58,019 bases of DNA from Erysipelotrichaceae bacterium (GTDB taxonomy: Bacteria > Bacillota_I > Bacilli_A > Erysipelotrichales > Erysipelotrichaceae): the NCBI GenBank assembly GCA_017473265.1, contig JAFULQ010000016.1:1-58019 (forward strand). The letters run 5' to 3'. Below the pieces are notes generated by a model, which saw only the letters and a program-made list of their open reading frames with translations, was not told where the DNA came from and made no database searches. A program made the translations under genes and the position numbers. Below, one piece after another: positions 15,230 to 23,724 of the stretch (position 1 is its first letter; every line of letters starts with the position of its first letter).

Positions 15230-15599
15230 GATAAACGTAATGTGGTTATGATTATTTCGAATAGTGGACGTAATAGTGTACCTGTAGAAGTTGCTTTAGA
15301 ATTTAAAGCAAAAGGTGCACAGGTAATTGCGATTACATCAATGCGTCCTTCTACACAAGTTTCTTCTCGTCAAAAAGATGGTAAAAAACTATATGAAGTT
15401 GCGGATTTAGTATTAGATAATCAAGCAGTATTTGGTGATGTGGCATATACTCCAGAAGGATATGATAAACCAGTTGCAGGAACAAGCAATTTTATAGGTA
15501 TTGCCATTGTACAATGTATTCTTAAGTGCTAATATTGACGGTTCTGCAAAAAGGAATTTGAAGTGGGCATTGAAATACAATTTACGTGTACCAAGATAA
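15230..15599 (+). pseudogene. Decayed SIS-domain protein (UPF0309-like)
   Basis: From 15230 the frame reads DKRNVVMIISNSGRNSVP and continues through a sugar-phosphate-binding SIS domain (AKGAQVIAITS, SSRQKDGKKLYEVADLVLDN) to a stop at 15530-15532. The frame starting at 15531 resumes with NIDGSAKRN and ends at 15597-15599, matching the C-terminal NVDGSxxHN-type tail of these proteins. The N-terminal half is missing, an upstream in-frame TAG is at 15206, and about 20 residues seem deleted at the junction. There is no RBS. A remnant, not a working gene. Confidence 0.75.
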
Positions 15600-15603
15600 A
15601 TAT

Positions 15604-15627
15604 ACCCTCCATTAGGAGGGTGTTTTT
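15604..15627. terminator. Terminator between the SIS remnant and tetR
   Basis: ACCCTCC (15604-15610) pairs with GGAGGGT (15615-15621) around ATTA, then GTTTTTATA on the plus strand. The minus reading is followed by the A/T-rich TATATTTAT, so it may serve the converging regulator too. Confidence 0.75.
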
Positions 15628-16279
15628 ATAGTAAAAGAGGAATAAATTGATGAACGTGTTGAAGTAGGAATTCATAGCCTTCATCAATGTGTTCATATAA
15701 TAAGTTTACATCATAAGAGAATAATTGAGCAGTAACTGTATAGATTTTGGTTACTAGCTCTTTTACTTCTGTAAGATCCTTGGTTTGTTTGGATTTGGCT
15801 GATGCAAGATTCATTTCTCTGCGAACAGCATTATCTGCAAGAATAAGAATTTCAAACATATCATCATTTTGTGCTAAAGAAGAGTGAGCAGCAAATGGAG
15901 CAATTGTTTCTCTTTGATTGTATAGAATATTATACATCGATGTATTTTCTAATACTTCCTCATGAAAGCGAACCACATTGCAATCTCTATAGATATTAAA
16001 ATAATAAAGTAAAATCATGTAGATATGTGCTTTAGCTGGATCTAAGTTGTCAGTGGAATCTTTCACAAATTGATTGATTCGAGACATATAATCATTATAG
16101 AAATAACTTAATAAATCATCTTTTTTATTAAAGTAATAGGTTAAGGTGCCTAGTTTAACATTCGCTTCTTTACAAATCATATTGGTTGAAACGTTTTTTA
16201 ATCCGTGAATGTAGAAAAGTTTTTTTGCACTAGCTAGAATGTTATCTTTGGTCTCAAGACCTTTTTTTGTTTGTGACAT
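15626..16279 (-). CDS. TetR-family transcriptional regulator
   Basis: 217 aa. The N-terminal helix-turn-helix spans about residues 10-55 (ILASAKKLFYIHGLKN, then VSTNMICKEANVKLGTLTYYF); the C-terminal ligand-binding helices fill the rest. The start is the ATG at 16279 with AGGTGATACC before it; an upstream in-frame Met 32 codons earlier would read through the promoter. It is divergent from the GntP-type transporter, and two inverted repeats with CGTAAA/TTTACG half-sites lie between the two promoters. It most likely represses itself and the transporter/MBL operon. Inducer unknown. Confidence 0.9.
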   Translation of the reverse strand: MSQTKKGLETKDNILASAKKLFYIHGLKNVSTNMICKEANVKLGTLTYYFNKKDDLLSYFYNDYMSRINQFVKDSTDNLDPAKAHIYMILLYYFNIYRDCNVVRFHEEVLENTSMYNILYNQRETIAPFAAHSSLAQNDDMFEILILADNAVRREMNLASAKSKQTKDLTEVKELVTKIYTVTAQLFSYDVNLLYEHIDEGYEFLLQHVHQFIPLLL

Positions 16280-16301
16280 GGTATCACCTACCTTTGTTAG
16301 T

Positions 16302-16330
16302 ATTGTACATGAAAAATGTTGAAAATGCAA
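16302..16330 (-). promoter_or_regulatory. Promoter of the tetR-type gene
   Basis: On the minus strand TTGCAT (16330-16325), 17-bp spacer, TACAAT (16307-16302), about 23 bases before the ATG. Confidence 0.65.
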
Positions 16331-16340
16331 AAAGAATAAA

Positions 16341-16366
16341 TTCGTAAACATTGTTAATAATACGAA
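16341..16366. promoter_or_regulatory. Candidate TetR operator 1
   Basis: TTCGTA (16341-16346) and TACGAA (16361-16366) form an interrupted palindrome directly upstream of the tetR -35 box. It shares the CGTA half-site with the second site at 16403. Confidence 0.5.
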
Positions 16367-16402
16367 AATGAGCACAAAAATATCTTATATTTGATAATAC
16401 AA

Positions 16403-16425
16403 TCGTAAAACTAATAAATTTACGA
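16403..16425. promoter_or_regulatory. Candidate TetR operator 2
   Basis: TCGTAAA (16403-16409) and TTTACGA (16419-16425) form a perfect 7-bp inverted repeat with a 9-bp centre, nine bases before the -35 box of the transporter promoter. Confidence 0.55.
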
Positions 16426-16433
16426 AAATATTA

Positions 16434-16462
16434 TTGACTTTCATAAAGGGGAGTTTTACAAT
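16434..16462 (+). promoter_or_regulatory. Promoter of the GntP-type transporter operon
   Basis: TTGACT (16434-16439), 17-bp spacer, TACAAT (16457-16462). A good sigma-A match. Confidence 0.75.
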
Positions 16463-16506
16463 GAAATCAAGAAATGCTAGCATCTTTTAAGAAAGGATGA
16501 TCAATC

Positions 16507-17853
16507 ATGATGGGAATTATCGGATTGGTATTGGGACTTGTTGTCTTAATTGTCTTGATTTTTAAAAAAGTTCCTACTGTTTTAGCTGTTTTGTCAGCTG
16601 CATTAACTGCTGGTTTGTGTAATGCGTTAGAACCATGGACAATTCTTAATGCTTTAGCTGATGGTACTGGAGCTACTTTTGCTTCTTACTTTTTCGTTTT
16701 CTTTTTAGCTACTTTATATGGAGAATTGATGTCTATATCAGGTTGTGCTAATGCTATTGCAAATGCATTAGTAAAAGTATTTGGTAAAAAGAATGTCGTA
16801 TTAGTTATTATTTTAACTACAGGATTATTGGTATATGGTGGTGTGACAGCCATGGTTGTTTGCTTTACAGTTTGTCCAATTGGGATTTCATTACTTAGAG
16901 AAGCTAATATTTCAAAGAAATTTTTACCAGCTATGATTGCTTTTGGGCAAGGAACCTTTGCACTTACTGCATTACCAGGCACACCTCAATTAAATAATAT
17001 TATTCCAACAGAAGCGCTTGGAACTAGTTCTACGGCAGCTCCAGTTTTAGGTATTATTGGTGCAGTGATTATGTTTGTTCTAGGTACTGTATATCTTCAA
17101 GTGATGGTGAATCATTCTGTTAAAAAAGGAGAAGGGTTTGATGAATCTACAGTCAAACAAGATGCTGGTGGAAATAAAAAGGATGGAAATGAAGTGTCAG
17201 CTCTTTTAGGATTCCTACCCATGATTTTATTAGTTGTTAGTTATATGTTGTTTGAAAATGTGAATTTTGGTGGATATGTTTTTAGAGAACATGGAACTTA
17301 TAGTGCAGTATCGACGGCTATGTTTGTATCGATTATATATTTGGTAATATTAGGTTTTATGAAGAAACCAAAGGAAGAGATGATTCATGGATTAGAGATG
17401 GGTTGTGTGGATTGGATTATGCCACTACTTAATTTCTCTATGATTGTAGGATTTGGTAGTGTTATTAAAATGACAGTTGGATTTGAACAATTGGTTCAAA
17501 TTGCTATCAATATTCCAGGATCTGCATATGTAAGTGCTGCTATTTCAGTAACTTTATTAGCGGGAGTAACTGGGTCGGCTAGTGGTGGTATGAAAATCGC
17601 TTTGAGTTCTGAAACGTTAGTTTCTAGTTGGATGAATTCAGGAATCAGTGCATCTGCATTACATCGAATCGTATCAATAGCTAGTTGTGGTTTGGATTCA
17701 CTTCCTCATTGTGGTGGTATTTTGGCAACCTTAAATGTATGTAATGAAACTCATAGTTCTTCATATCTTCATATATTTGTTACAACTGTTCTTGTACCAA
17801 TTATTGCGACAGTGATAATTGTTGCATTAGCAAGTTTAGGTTTAGTTTTTTAA
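16507..17853 (+). CDS. GntP/CitMHS-type organic-acid permease
   Basis: 448 aa with about 11-12 hydrophobic segments throughout and a central hydrophilic loop (KKGEGFDESTVKQDAGGNKKDGN). The N-terminal GLVLGLVVLIVLIFKKVPTV and the Gly-rich re-entrant-like segments (ALPGTPQLNN, GVTGSASGGMKIAL) are typical of the ion-transporter superfamily that includes gluconate:H+ symporters. It probably imports a hydroxy acid or related carboxylate by proton symport. Two Met codons stand at the start, after AAAGGATGATC. The MBL-fold hydrolase follows 48 bases later and the TetR gene is divergent, suggesting substrate-induced expression. Substrate not determinable. Confidence 0.85.
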   Translation: MMGIIGLVLGLVVLIVLIFKKVPTVLAVLSAALTAGLCNALEPWTILNALADGTGATFASYFFVFFLATLYGELMSISGCANAIANALVKVFGKKNVVLVIILTTGLLVYGGVTAMVVCFTVCPIGISLLREANISKKFLPAMIAFGQGTFALTALPGTPQLNNIIPTEALGTSSTAAPVLGIIGAVIMFVLGTVYLQVMVNHSVKKGEGFDESTVKQDAGGNKKDGNEVSALLGFLPMILLVVSYMLFENVNFGGYVFREHGTYSAVSTAMFVSIIYLVILGFMKKPKEEMIHGLEMGCVDWIMPLLNFSMIVGFGSVIKMTVGFEQLVQIAINIPGSAYVSAAISVTLLAGVTGSASGGMKIALSSETLVSSWMNSGISASALHRIVSIASCGLDSLPHCGGILATLNVCNETHSSSYLHIFVTTVLVPIIATVIIVALASLGLVF

Positions 17854-17901
17854 AGATTGGACAGTAAGGACCTAGGGTCCTATCAAGGAGGAAAATATAA
17901 T

Positions 17902-18567
17902 ATGGAAATTATCTCAAGAGAAATTGGATTAAGTAATGTGCATGTGATTCGTGGCGAAAAGACTGTCATCATTGATACAGGATGCTATCGCAATAAAGCA
18001 GGTATGGCCAATGAATTGTACTTAATGGGTGTTGATCCAAAAGAAATTAGTTTGATTATTGTGACACATGGTCACTTTGATCACTGTGGTAATTTAAAGG
18101 TGTTAAAAGAGTTAACAGGAGCTCCTATTTTGGCTCATGAAAAAGCCGTAAAATTCTTAGAAACAGGAGAATTCGCTCCATATGTAACACGTGGTGAATG
18201 GGGACAAATGTTCTTTGATATGGTAAAAGGTAGTCCATTAGATATTACACCAGGTGTAACACCGGATATTGTTGTTGGCGATGAAGATTTTGATTTAAAA
18301 CCATATGGAGTCAATGGTAAGATTGTATATTCTCCAGGACATGTAAATAATAATATTTCAGTTGTATTAGATACTGGTGAAGCTTTCTGTGGAGATACAA
18401 TTGTTATTAATCCATTTAATAATTTTACTGGCACAGGCGCTTTATTCTGTGATGATCGTGAAGCATTAGATAAGACAATGGCAAGATTATATAAAGAAGC
18501 AAATGTGTATTATAGTGGGCATGGTGGGCCTTTCACTAAAGATCAAATTATTGTTGATCCAGAATAG
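17902..18567 (+). CDS. MBL-fold metallo-hydrolase
   Basis: 221-aa metallo-beta-lactamase-fold protein. The metal-binding motif THGHFDH gives H56, H58, D60 and H61; later His residues come from SPGHVNNN and SGHGGP. IIDTGCYR near residue 24 is the usual first Asp strand. ATG 17902 follows AAGGAGGAAAATATA; an upstream TTG adds only intergenic sequence. Co-directional with the transporter and closed by a strong terminator, so it probably acts on the imported compound or a thioester/lactone made from it. The precise reaction is unknown. Confidence 0.88.
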   Translation: MEIISREIGLSNVHVIRGEKTVIIDTGCYRNKAGMANELYLMGVDPKEISLIIVTHGHFDHCGNLKVLKELTGAPILAHEKAVKFLETGEFAPYVTRGEWGQMFFDMVKGSPLDITPGVTPDIVVGDEDFDLKPYGVNGKIVYSPGHVNNNISVVLDTGEAFCGDTIVINPFNNFTGTGALFCDDREALDKTMARLYKEANVYYSGHGGPFTKDQIIVDPE

Positions 18568-18590
18568 TATTCTTATAATTGTGATAAGGA

Positions 18591-18626
18591 AAAGATTTCT
18601 ATGTATTTGTTCATAGAAATCTTTTT
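18591..18626 (+). terminator. Terminator of the transporter/MBL operon
   Basis: AAAGATTTCTATG (18591-18603) pairs perfectly with CATAGAAATCTTT (18612-18624), followed by TT. A 13-bp stem. Confidence 0.9.
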
Positions 18627-18732
18627 ATATGGTACAAAATAATGGGATTTGTAGAGTATATACTTTCCATATAAATTAAGGATTGCACTAGAAACATTTA
18701 CGTTATACCATAAAGAAAAGGAGATTATAATT

Positions 18733-19599
18733 ATGAGTGCTAAAGTATATTTTTCAAAAACAATTACGCCTGAAAAAGTGTTAGAACTTTACCAAATGTT
18801 AAATGTAGAATTAAAAGGGAATGTAGCAATTAAGGTGCATTCTGGGGAAAAGGGAAATCAAAACTTCTTAAAACCAGATTTTTGGAAACCTACAATTGAT
18901 CATGTTAAAGGTACAGTTGTTGAATGTAATACTGCATATGAAGGTGCAAGAAATACAACAAAACGTCATATTAAATTATTTAAGGATCATGGTTGGAGTG
19001 CTCATTTCCCAGTTGAAATCTTAGATGATGAAGGACCAGATAAAGTTTTAGAAATTCCTGATGGAAAACGTATTAAAAAGAATTATGTTGGTAAAAACAT
19101 TGAAAAATATGATTCAATGTTAGTATTATCACATTTTAAAGGACATCCAAGTGGAGGATACGGTGGAGCATTGAAACAATTGTCGATTGGAGTTGCCTCT
19201 AGTTTTGGTAAAGCCTATATTCATGGTGCTGGTGTTCCTGAAGAAAAATGGACAAGTGTTAGAGATCATTTCTTAGAATCAATGGCAGACGCTGCTAAAA
19301 GTGTTGTAGAATATTTCCAAGGAAATATTGTGTATGTAAATGTTATGAAGAATATGAGTGTGGATTGTGACTGTTGTGCAGTTGCGGAAGATCCATGTAT
19401 TGCAGATATTGGTATATTGGTGTCATTAGATCCAATTGCGATTGATCAAGCATGTATTGATTTAGTTTATGCATGTTCTGATCCGGGTAGACCTCATTTA
19501 ATTGAACGCATTGAAAGTCGTCATGGTATTCATACGATTGAGGCTGCCGCTGAACATGGCTTTGGTACTCGTGAATATGAGTTAATTGAAGTGGAATAA
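18733..19599 (+). CDS. DUF362-family protein
   Basis: 288 aa with the DUF362 layout: VYFSKTITPEKVLELY at the start, NVAIKVHSGEKGNQNFL, and the middle block SHFKGHPSGGYGGALKQLSIG. The Cys-rich segment near residues 210-225 (DCDCCAVAEDPC) and SLDPIAIDQACIDLV follow. Some family members carry an extra ferredoxin-type 4Fe-4S domain; this one does not. The function of the family is not settled; metal or cluster binding by the Cys cluster is plausible. Clear RBS AAAGGAGATTATAATT. It is separated from the transporter/MBL pair by a strong terminator. Confidence 0.85.
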   Translation: MSAKVYFSKTITPEKVLELYQMLNVELKGNVAIKVHSGEKGNQNFLKPDFWKPTIDHVKGTVVECNTAYEGARNTTKRHIKLFKDHGWSAHFPVEILDDEGPDKVLEIPDGKRIKKNYVGKNIEKYDSMLVLSHFKGHPSGGYGGALKQLSIGVASSFGKAYIHGAGVPEEKWTSVRDHFLESMADAAKSVVEYFQGNIVYVNVMKNMSVDCDCCAVAEDPCIADIGILVSLDPIAIDQACIDLVYACSDPGRPHLIERIESRHGIHTIEAAAEHGFGTREYELIEVE

Positions 19600-19637
19600 A
19601 AGCCTAGTTGTAGTCTTTTTGTAAGAAAGGAGTAAGT

Positions 19638-20624
19638 ATGCATTATCAAGACATGTATTTTAAACGATATCCATTAGGGACAATACAAGACTTTATAAAA
19701 TATTTGTATCAAGCAACTCTTGGTTCTGCACACTTAGTTGCGAATCAAGAAGATAATTACCAATATTTAGTTAAAGAATATGAAACTATCGAATATGATG
19801 AGAATCATATTCTTTTTGAAGAAATCAGTGATGAATTAGTTCGGGTGCATTTAGAGGCAATCCCTAAAGATTATCTTTCATACTATCATTATTTCTTTAT
19901 GTTAAGTGTAGAAATGAATGAAGATAAACAAAAAATAATGGATGCTTTAATAAAAGTGCAAAACATACCATTTGCAAAAGATGAATGGGATAAATATGTT
20001 GAGGAATATATTCAAAAAGGGTGTCCGGTTATGAGACATAGTGAACTATTTAGAAAACAATATCATCCACATTATCGTTTAATGAAAAAAGAATACATTC
20101 CTTATATACAATTATTAGATAAAGAAGGAATTATTGCTATTGATGGTAATAGTGCATCAGGAAAAAGTACATTAGCTAAATTATTGAGTGAGGCAAAAGG
20201 GTATCCAGTGATTGCTATGGATGACTTCTTTTTACAGCCATATCAAAGAACTGAGGAACGTTATACGGAAATTGGAGGGAATGTTGATTATGAACGTTTC
20301 TATCAAGAAGTAGTAAATAACATAAATCAGTATACGATTACCTATCAAATCTTTGATTGCCGCTGTATGCAATTAACAAGTTCTAAAACAGTGGATATTT
20401 CTAAAGGCTTAATTGTTGAAGGATGCTATAGCCATCATCCATATTTTAAAGAGTATATGGATTATAAAGTGTTTTTAAGCATAGACAAAGAAACCCAAAT
20501 CTCACGCATTTTAAAACGTAATGGTGAAAAGATGTTACTTCGTTTTGTGAATGAATGGATTCCAAAAGAAGATTTGTATTTTGAAACATTTAGAATAAAA
20601 GAAAAAGCAAATATTATCTTATAA
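19638..20624 (+). CDS. Uridine-kinase-like P-loop kinase with an unknown N-terminal domain
   Basis: 328 aa. Residues 1-150 form an unrecognised domain rich in Tyr and His. The second half is a nucleoside-kinase-type P-loop domain: Walker A GNSASGKST near residue 175, then MDDFFLQPYQRTEER, which is like the Asp-containing substrate loop of uridine kinases and phosphoribulokinase-like enzymes. The end lacks an obvious extra domain. The substrate could be a nucleoside, sugar or vitamin. Starts with AAGGAG RBS, 38 bases after the DUF362 gene; a strong hairpin terminator overlaps the stop. Confidence 0.8.
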   Translation: MHYQDMYFKRYPLGTIQDFIKYLYQATLGSAHLVANQEDNYQYLVKEYETIEYDENHILFEEISDELVRVHLEAIPKDYLSYYHYFFMLSVEMNEDKQKIMDALIKVQNIPFAKDEWDKYVEEYIQKGCPVMRHSELFRKQYHPHYRLMKKEYIPYIQLLDKEGIIAIDGNSASGKSTLAKLLSEAKGYPVIAMDDFFLQPYQRTEERYTEIGGNVDYERFYQEVVNNINQYTITYQIFDCRCMQLTSSKTVDISKGLIVEGCYSHHPYFKEYMDYKVFLSIDKETQISRILKRNGEKMLLRFVNEWIPKEDLYFETFRIKEKANIIL

Positions 20625-20646
20625 CTCTGTGAAAACAGAGTTTTTT
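20623..20646 (+). terminator. Terminator after the kinase gene
   Basis: AACTCTGT (20623-20630), GAAA loop, ACAGAGTT (20635-20642), followed by TTTT. Confidence 0.9.
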
Positions 20647-20647
20647 A

Positions 20648-20675
20648 TTGAAAAATCATGTACAATAAAGATAAT
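20648..20675 (+). promoter_or_regulatory. Promoter for the oxidoreductase gene
   Basis: TTGAAA (20648-20653), 16-bp spacer, GATAAT (20670-20675), immediately behind the terminator. Confidence 0.6.
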
Positions 20676-20696
20676 AAATAAAAGAGGTATTAGATA

Positions 20697-21671
20697 ATGA
20701 AATTTGGAATTATTGGAACTAACTTTGTCTCTGACTTTTTTATGGAAGGGGCTAAATTAGAAGATCGTTGTGAGGTTGTTGCGGCTTGTGGTATTTCCCA
20801 AGAAAGACTACAAACATTTGTGGAAAAATATAATATTCCTCAAAGTTTTACCGATTATAAAGAAATGGCAAAAGTGATTGATGCAGTCTATATTGCAACT
20901 CCAAATGCTAAACACTTTGAAATGGCTAAATACTTTTTAGAAAAGAAAATCCCAGTATTTTGTGAAAAGCCTTTAGCAAGTAATGCTAAAGAAGTTAATG
21001 AATTAGTAAGAATTGCAACAGAAAATCAAGTGTATTTCCATGAGGGATTAGTATCATTGTATCAACCGAATTATCAAGTTATAAAAGATAATTTGCATCT
21101 AGTTGGGAATTTGAGACAAGTAAATGTGAATTTCTCAAAATATTCAACAAGATATGATGCATTTTTAAACAATGAAAATCCAACAACCTTTAGATTGGAA
21201 TTATCAAATGGGGCTACTATGGATTTAGGTGTTTACTGTGTAGGATTTGCGATTGGTTTATTTGGTAAGCCAAACAAAATTTTAAGCACAGCATCCGTAT
21301 TAGAAAATGCGGCTGATGTAGCTGGTTCTACGATTTATGATTATGGTGATTATGTAGTTAGCTTAAATTATTCTAAAGTATGTGACGCAAATCCTGTAGC
21401 TGAAATTTGTGGTGAATTAGGTACTATTCGTATTGACCATCCAAGTCTATTATCGACTGTAACTTTTACAGATCGTAAAACAAAAGAAGTTAAAAATATT
21501 GGTGTAGAACAAAAACAAAACTTCTATTATGAAATCAGTGAAATGATTGATCAAATTGAAAAAGGGGAAACAGAATCTAGAAGTGTTCCTTTACATTTGA
21601 GTCAAGAAATTCATGAAGTATTAACAGAAATGCGAAGACAATCTGGTATTGTATTCCCAGCAGATAAATAG
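20697..21671 (+). CDS. Gfo/Idh/MocA-family NAD(P)-dependent oxidoreductase
   Basis: 324 aa. The N-terminal Rossmann domain begins FGIIGTNFVSDFF (G-x-x-G variant), and VFCEKPLASNAKEV near residue 95 contains the EKP signature with the catalytic-type Lys. The C-terminal alpha/beta domain includes GATMDLGVYCVGFAIGLFG. Such enzymes oxidise or reduce sugars, inositols or related alcohols; the substrate cannot be read from the sequence. RBS AAAGAGG. The double GNAT gene follows after about 30 bases and is probably in the same transcript. Confidence 0.9.
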   Translation: MKFGIIGTNFVSDFFMEGAKLEDRCEVVAACGISQERLQTFVEKYNIPQSFTDYKEMAKVIDAVYIATPNAKHFEMAKYFLEKKIPVFCEKPLASNAKEVNELVRIATENQVYFHEGLVSLYQPNYQVIKDNLHLVGNLRQVNVNFSKYSTRYDAFLNNENPTTFRLELSNGATMDLGVYCVGFAIGLFGKPNKILSTASVLENAADVAGSTIYDYGDYVVSLNYSKVCDANPVAEICGELGTIRIDHPSLLSTVTFTDRKTKEVKNIGVEQKQNFYYEISEMIDQIEKGETESRSVPLHLSQEIHEVLTEMRRQSGIVFPADK

Positions 21672-21703
21672 AATCTATATTTTGTATGAAGGAAGGTGAA
21701 AAC

Positions 21704-22627
21704 ATGTATATTCAATATCATAACTATATCATTCGAAACGCTACTGAAAAAGATGTGGATAATTTAGTTTTATGGTGGAATGATGGAGCAGTGATGGAAC
21801 ATGCTGGTTTTCCCAATGGTCTTCAAATTACAAAAGAAAAAGTGAAAGAGCAATTAGAGAATCATGATGATCAGAATCAAAGATTAATTATGGAATATGA
21901 TGGAATTGCCATTGGTGAAATGTGTTATACCCATCTTGGTGATTCTGTAGATATTGGTATTAAAATATGTAATTTTGATTATCAAAATCAAGGACATGGA
22001 AGAATCTTTCTAAGTATGTTAATTGAGAGATTGTTTCAAAAAGGATATCAAAAGATTGTGTTAGATACTATGGTTGAAAACAAAAGAGCACAACATGTTT
22101 ATGAAAGTTTAGGTTTTGTAAAGCAAGGTGTGAAGATAGATTGCTGGAAAGATCAAGTAGGAAATATGCGTAGTGCAGTGGATTATAGTCTGGTTTTAGA
22201 AAGTTTTCATAGTTTTTTAACGGATGTTATGATTTCAGATATTGATGAAAAAGACTGTGATTGTATCTATCAAGAAATGAGGAATTTAGTATATGCATAT
22301 GAAGATTTATTAACTATTGATGTAGAATATGTTATGAATTGGATGTATAAAAAAGTACATAATCATAAAGAGTGGTATAAGAAAGTTATATATCAACATG
22401 ATGTTGTCGGATATTATGCTATTAATGATGATGAACTTGAGGATTTTTATATTCTAGATGCCTATAGAGGTCAAGGCATTGGAACAAAAATAATGGAAGA
22501 ATATATCCACTCAAATACATTGTGTGTATTTAAAAAGAATGAAAGGGCAATTGCTTTTTATCAACGATTTGGTTTTGAAATTGTTGAAGAGATGAATACT
22601 CGGTATATAATGAAAAAAGGAAGATAG
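21704..22627 (+). CDS. Protein with two GNAT acetyltransferase domains
   Basis: 307 aa. Residues 1-165 are a RimJ/RimL-like GNAT domain (YIIRNATEKDVDNLVLWW start, acetyl-CoA loop NQGHGRIF, then a VYESLGF helix). Residues 175-307 are a second GNAT domain with AYRGQGIGTKIMEEY as its acetyl-CoA loop and AIAFYQRFGFEIVEE. ATG 21704 follows AAGGAAGGTGAAAAC; an earlier ATG six codons upstream overlaps this RBS. Acceptor substrates unknown. Its stop lies in the bidirectional terminator shared with the DtxR-like gene. Confidence 0.87.
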   Translation: MYIQYHNYIIRNATEKDVDNLVLWWNDGAVMEHAGFPNGLQITKEKVKEQLENHDDQNQRLIMEYDGIAIGEMCYTHLGDSVDIGIKICNFDYQNQGHGRIFLSMLIERLFQKGYQKIVLDTMVENKRAQHVYESLGFVKQGVKIDCWKDQVGNMRSAVDYSLVLESFHSFLTDVMISDIDEKDCDCIYQEMRNLVYAYEDLLTIDVEYVMNWMYKKVHNHKEWYKKVIYQHDVVGYYAINDDELEDFYILDAYRGQGIGTKIMEEYIHSNTLCVFKKNERAIAFYQRFGFEIVEEMNTRYIMKKGR

Positions 22628-22642
22628 TGATTATCTTCCTTT
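22616..22642. terminator. Bidirectional terminator holding two converging stops
   Basis: AAAGGAAGATA (22616-22626) pairs with TATCTTCCTTT (22632-22642) around GTGAT. The minus reading is followed by TTTTTTCATT; the plus reading runs into TATAATTT. The stops of the GNAT gene and the DtxR-like gene overlap it. Confidence 0.8.
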
Positions 22643-23003
22643 ATAATTTAGTGTGTTTTAGAATTGCTTCAAAACTTTCATTACTTAAAACGTGTTCTAA
22701 GCGACAAGCATCTTCAGCGGCGATTTCTGGATCTACTCCTAGAGCAGTAAGCCATTTCGTTAATAGGGTATGGCGTTCGTAGATTCTTTCAGCTATTTCA
22801 CGTCCTTTTTCTAATAGTGTAATATGTCCTTCTTTATTAATATGAATATAACCATGTTCGCGTAAATTTCGCATAGCGATACTTACACTTGGTTTAGAAA
22901 AGCCCATTTCATTCACGATATCAATAGAACGTACATAAGCATTGCGATTTAAAAGGACTAGAATAGTTTCTAAATAGTTTTCTGCTGATTCTTGAATTTT
23001 CAT
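22641..23003 (-). CDS. DtxR/MntR-like metal-dependent regulator
   Basis: 120 aa. The N-terminal winged helix (ESAENYLETILVL, then VRSIDIVNEMGFSKPSVS and MRNLREHGYI) and the dimerisation helices with ERHTLLTKWLTALGV and EDACRLEHVLS are typical of the family. The conserved E-x-x-CR-x-EH of the metal site is visible near residue 100. It is shorter than many MntR proteins and has no SH3-like C-terminal domain. Start 23003 is preferred because AGGTGGTG lies about eight bases upstream. Probably a manganese or iron sensor; no metal transporter is nearby to show its target. Confidence 0.88.
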   Translation of the reverse strand: MKIQESAENYLETILVLLNRNAYVRSIDIVNEMGFSKPSVSIAMRNLREHGYIHINKEGHITLLEKGREIAERIYERHTLLTKWLTALGVDPEIAAEDACRLEHVLSNESFEAILKHTKL

Positions 23004-23080
23004 ATACATCACCACCTCTTAAATTATAGCAATGTTACATTTGTTTTTCAATCATTGTGCATGTATGCATGGGAATCACA

Positions 23081-23554
23081 TTATTCTTTAATAGTAAATA
23101 ATTGCATATAGAAGTCATATGCTTTTGAACATTCATCAAAAGATCCTCCGGATTCTTTGACTAAAAAGCTTATAGCCTCTTCTTTACTATTAAAAGATTT
23201 TAATAATGTTGTAGTTTCTGCTATACCATCAAGCGCATGACTAAATTGTGAAAAGGAAATTGTTTTATCGCTTAAGCAATATAACTTATATTTTAGCATT
23301 TGCATTAACTGTAGATTTGCTTCTTCCTTGATGTTTGAGGAGTTCATTCGATGCCCGCAAAATAATTCATTTATTGTAATATTAAGAACTTTACAAAGAT
23401 CTTCATATAATGCAGAATCAGGCATACATTTTCCATTTTCCCATTTAGAAACTGATTTGTTTGTTGTGTTTAACATTTTGGCAAGTTGTTCTTGTGTGAT
23501 GGCTTTTTCTTTTCTGCATTGTGCAATGAATTTTCCAATTTTAATTTGATCCAT
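23081..23554 (-). CDS. XRE-family helix-turn-helix regulator
   Basis: 157 aa. The first 65 residues are a Cro/CI-type HTH: KIGKFIAQCRKEKAITQEQLA, NTTNKSVSKWENGKCMPD, then LCKVLNITINELF. The rest is a helical domain without a recognisable family. RBS AAGGAGGAG is near ideal. Encoded downstream of the divergent RNA/amidase region on the opposite strand. It could be a regulator of the neighbouring amidase or a general one; nothing decides. Confidence 0.88.
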   Translation of the reverse strand: MDQIKIGKFIAQCRKEKAITQEQLAKMLNTTNKSVSKWENGKCMPDSALYEDLCKVLNITINELFCGHRMNSSNIKEEANLQLMQMLKYKLYCLSDKTISFSQFSHALDGIAETTTLLKSFNSKEEAISFLVKESGGSFDECSKAYDFYMQLFTIKE

Positions 23555-23724
23555 AAAAACTCCTCCTTATATCTTAATTATATAAGCGTGTGTAAAATAT
23601 AACACCCATTAAAAGTAGAATTGTGATAATAAAAAAGTACGAGCATATGATTTGAAATATAATAAATGGCATGTTAAATTATAGACAGTTAGAAAACTAA
23701 CTCTTTATACGTCAAATAGAAAAT

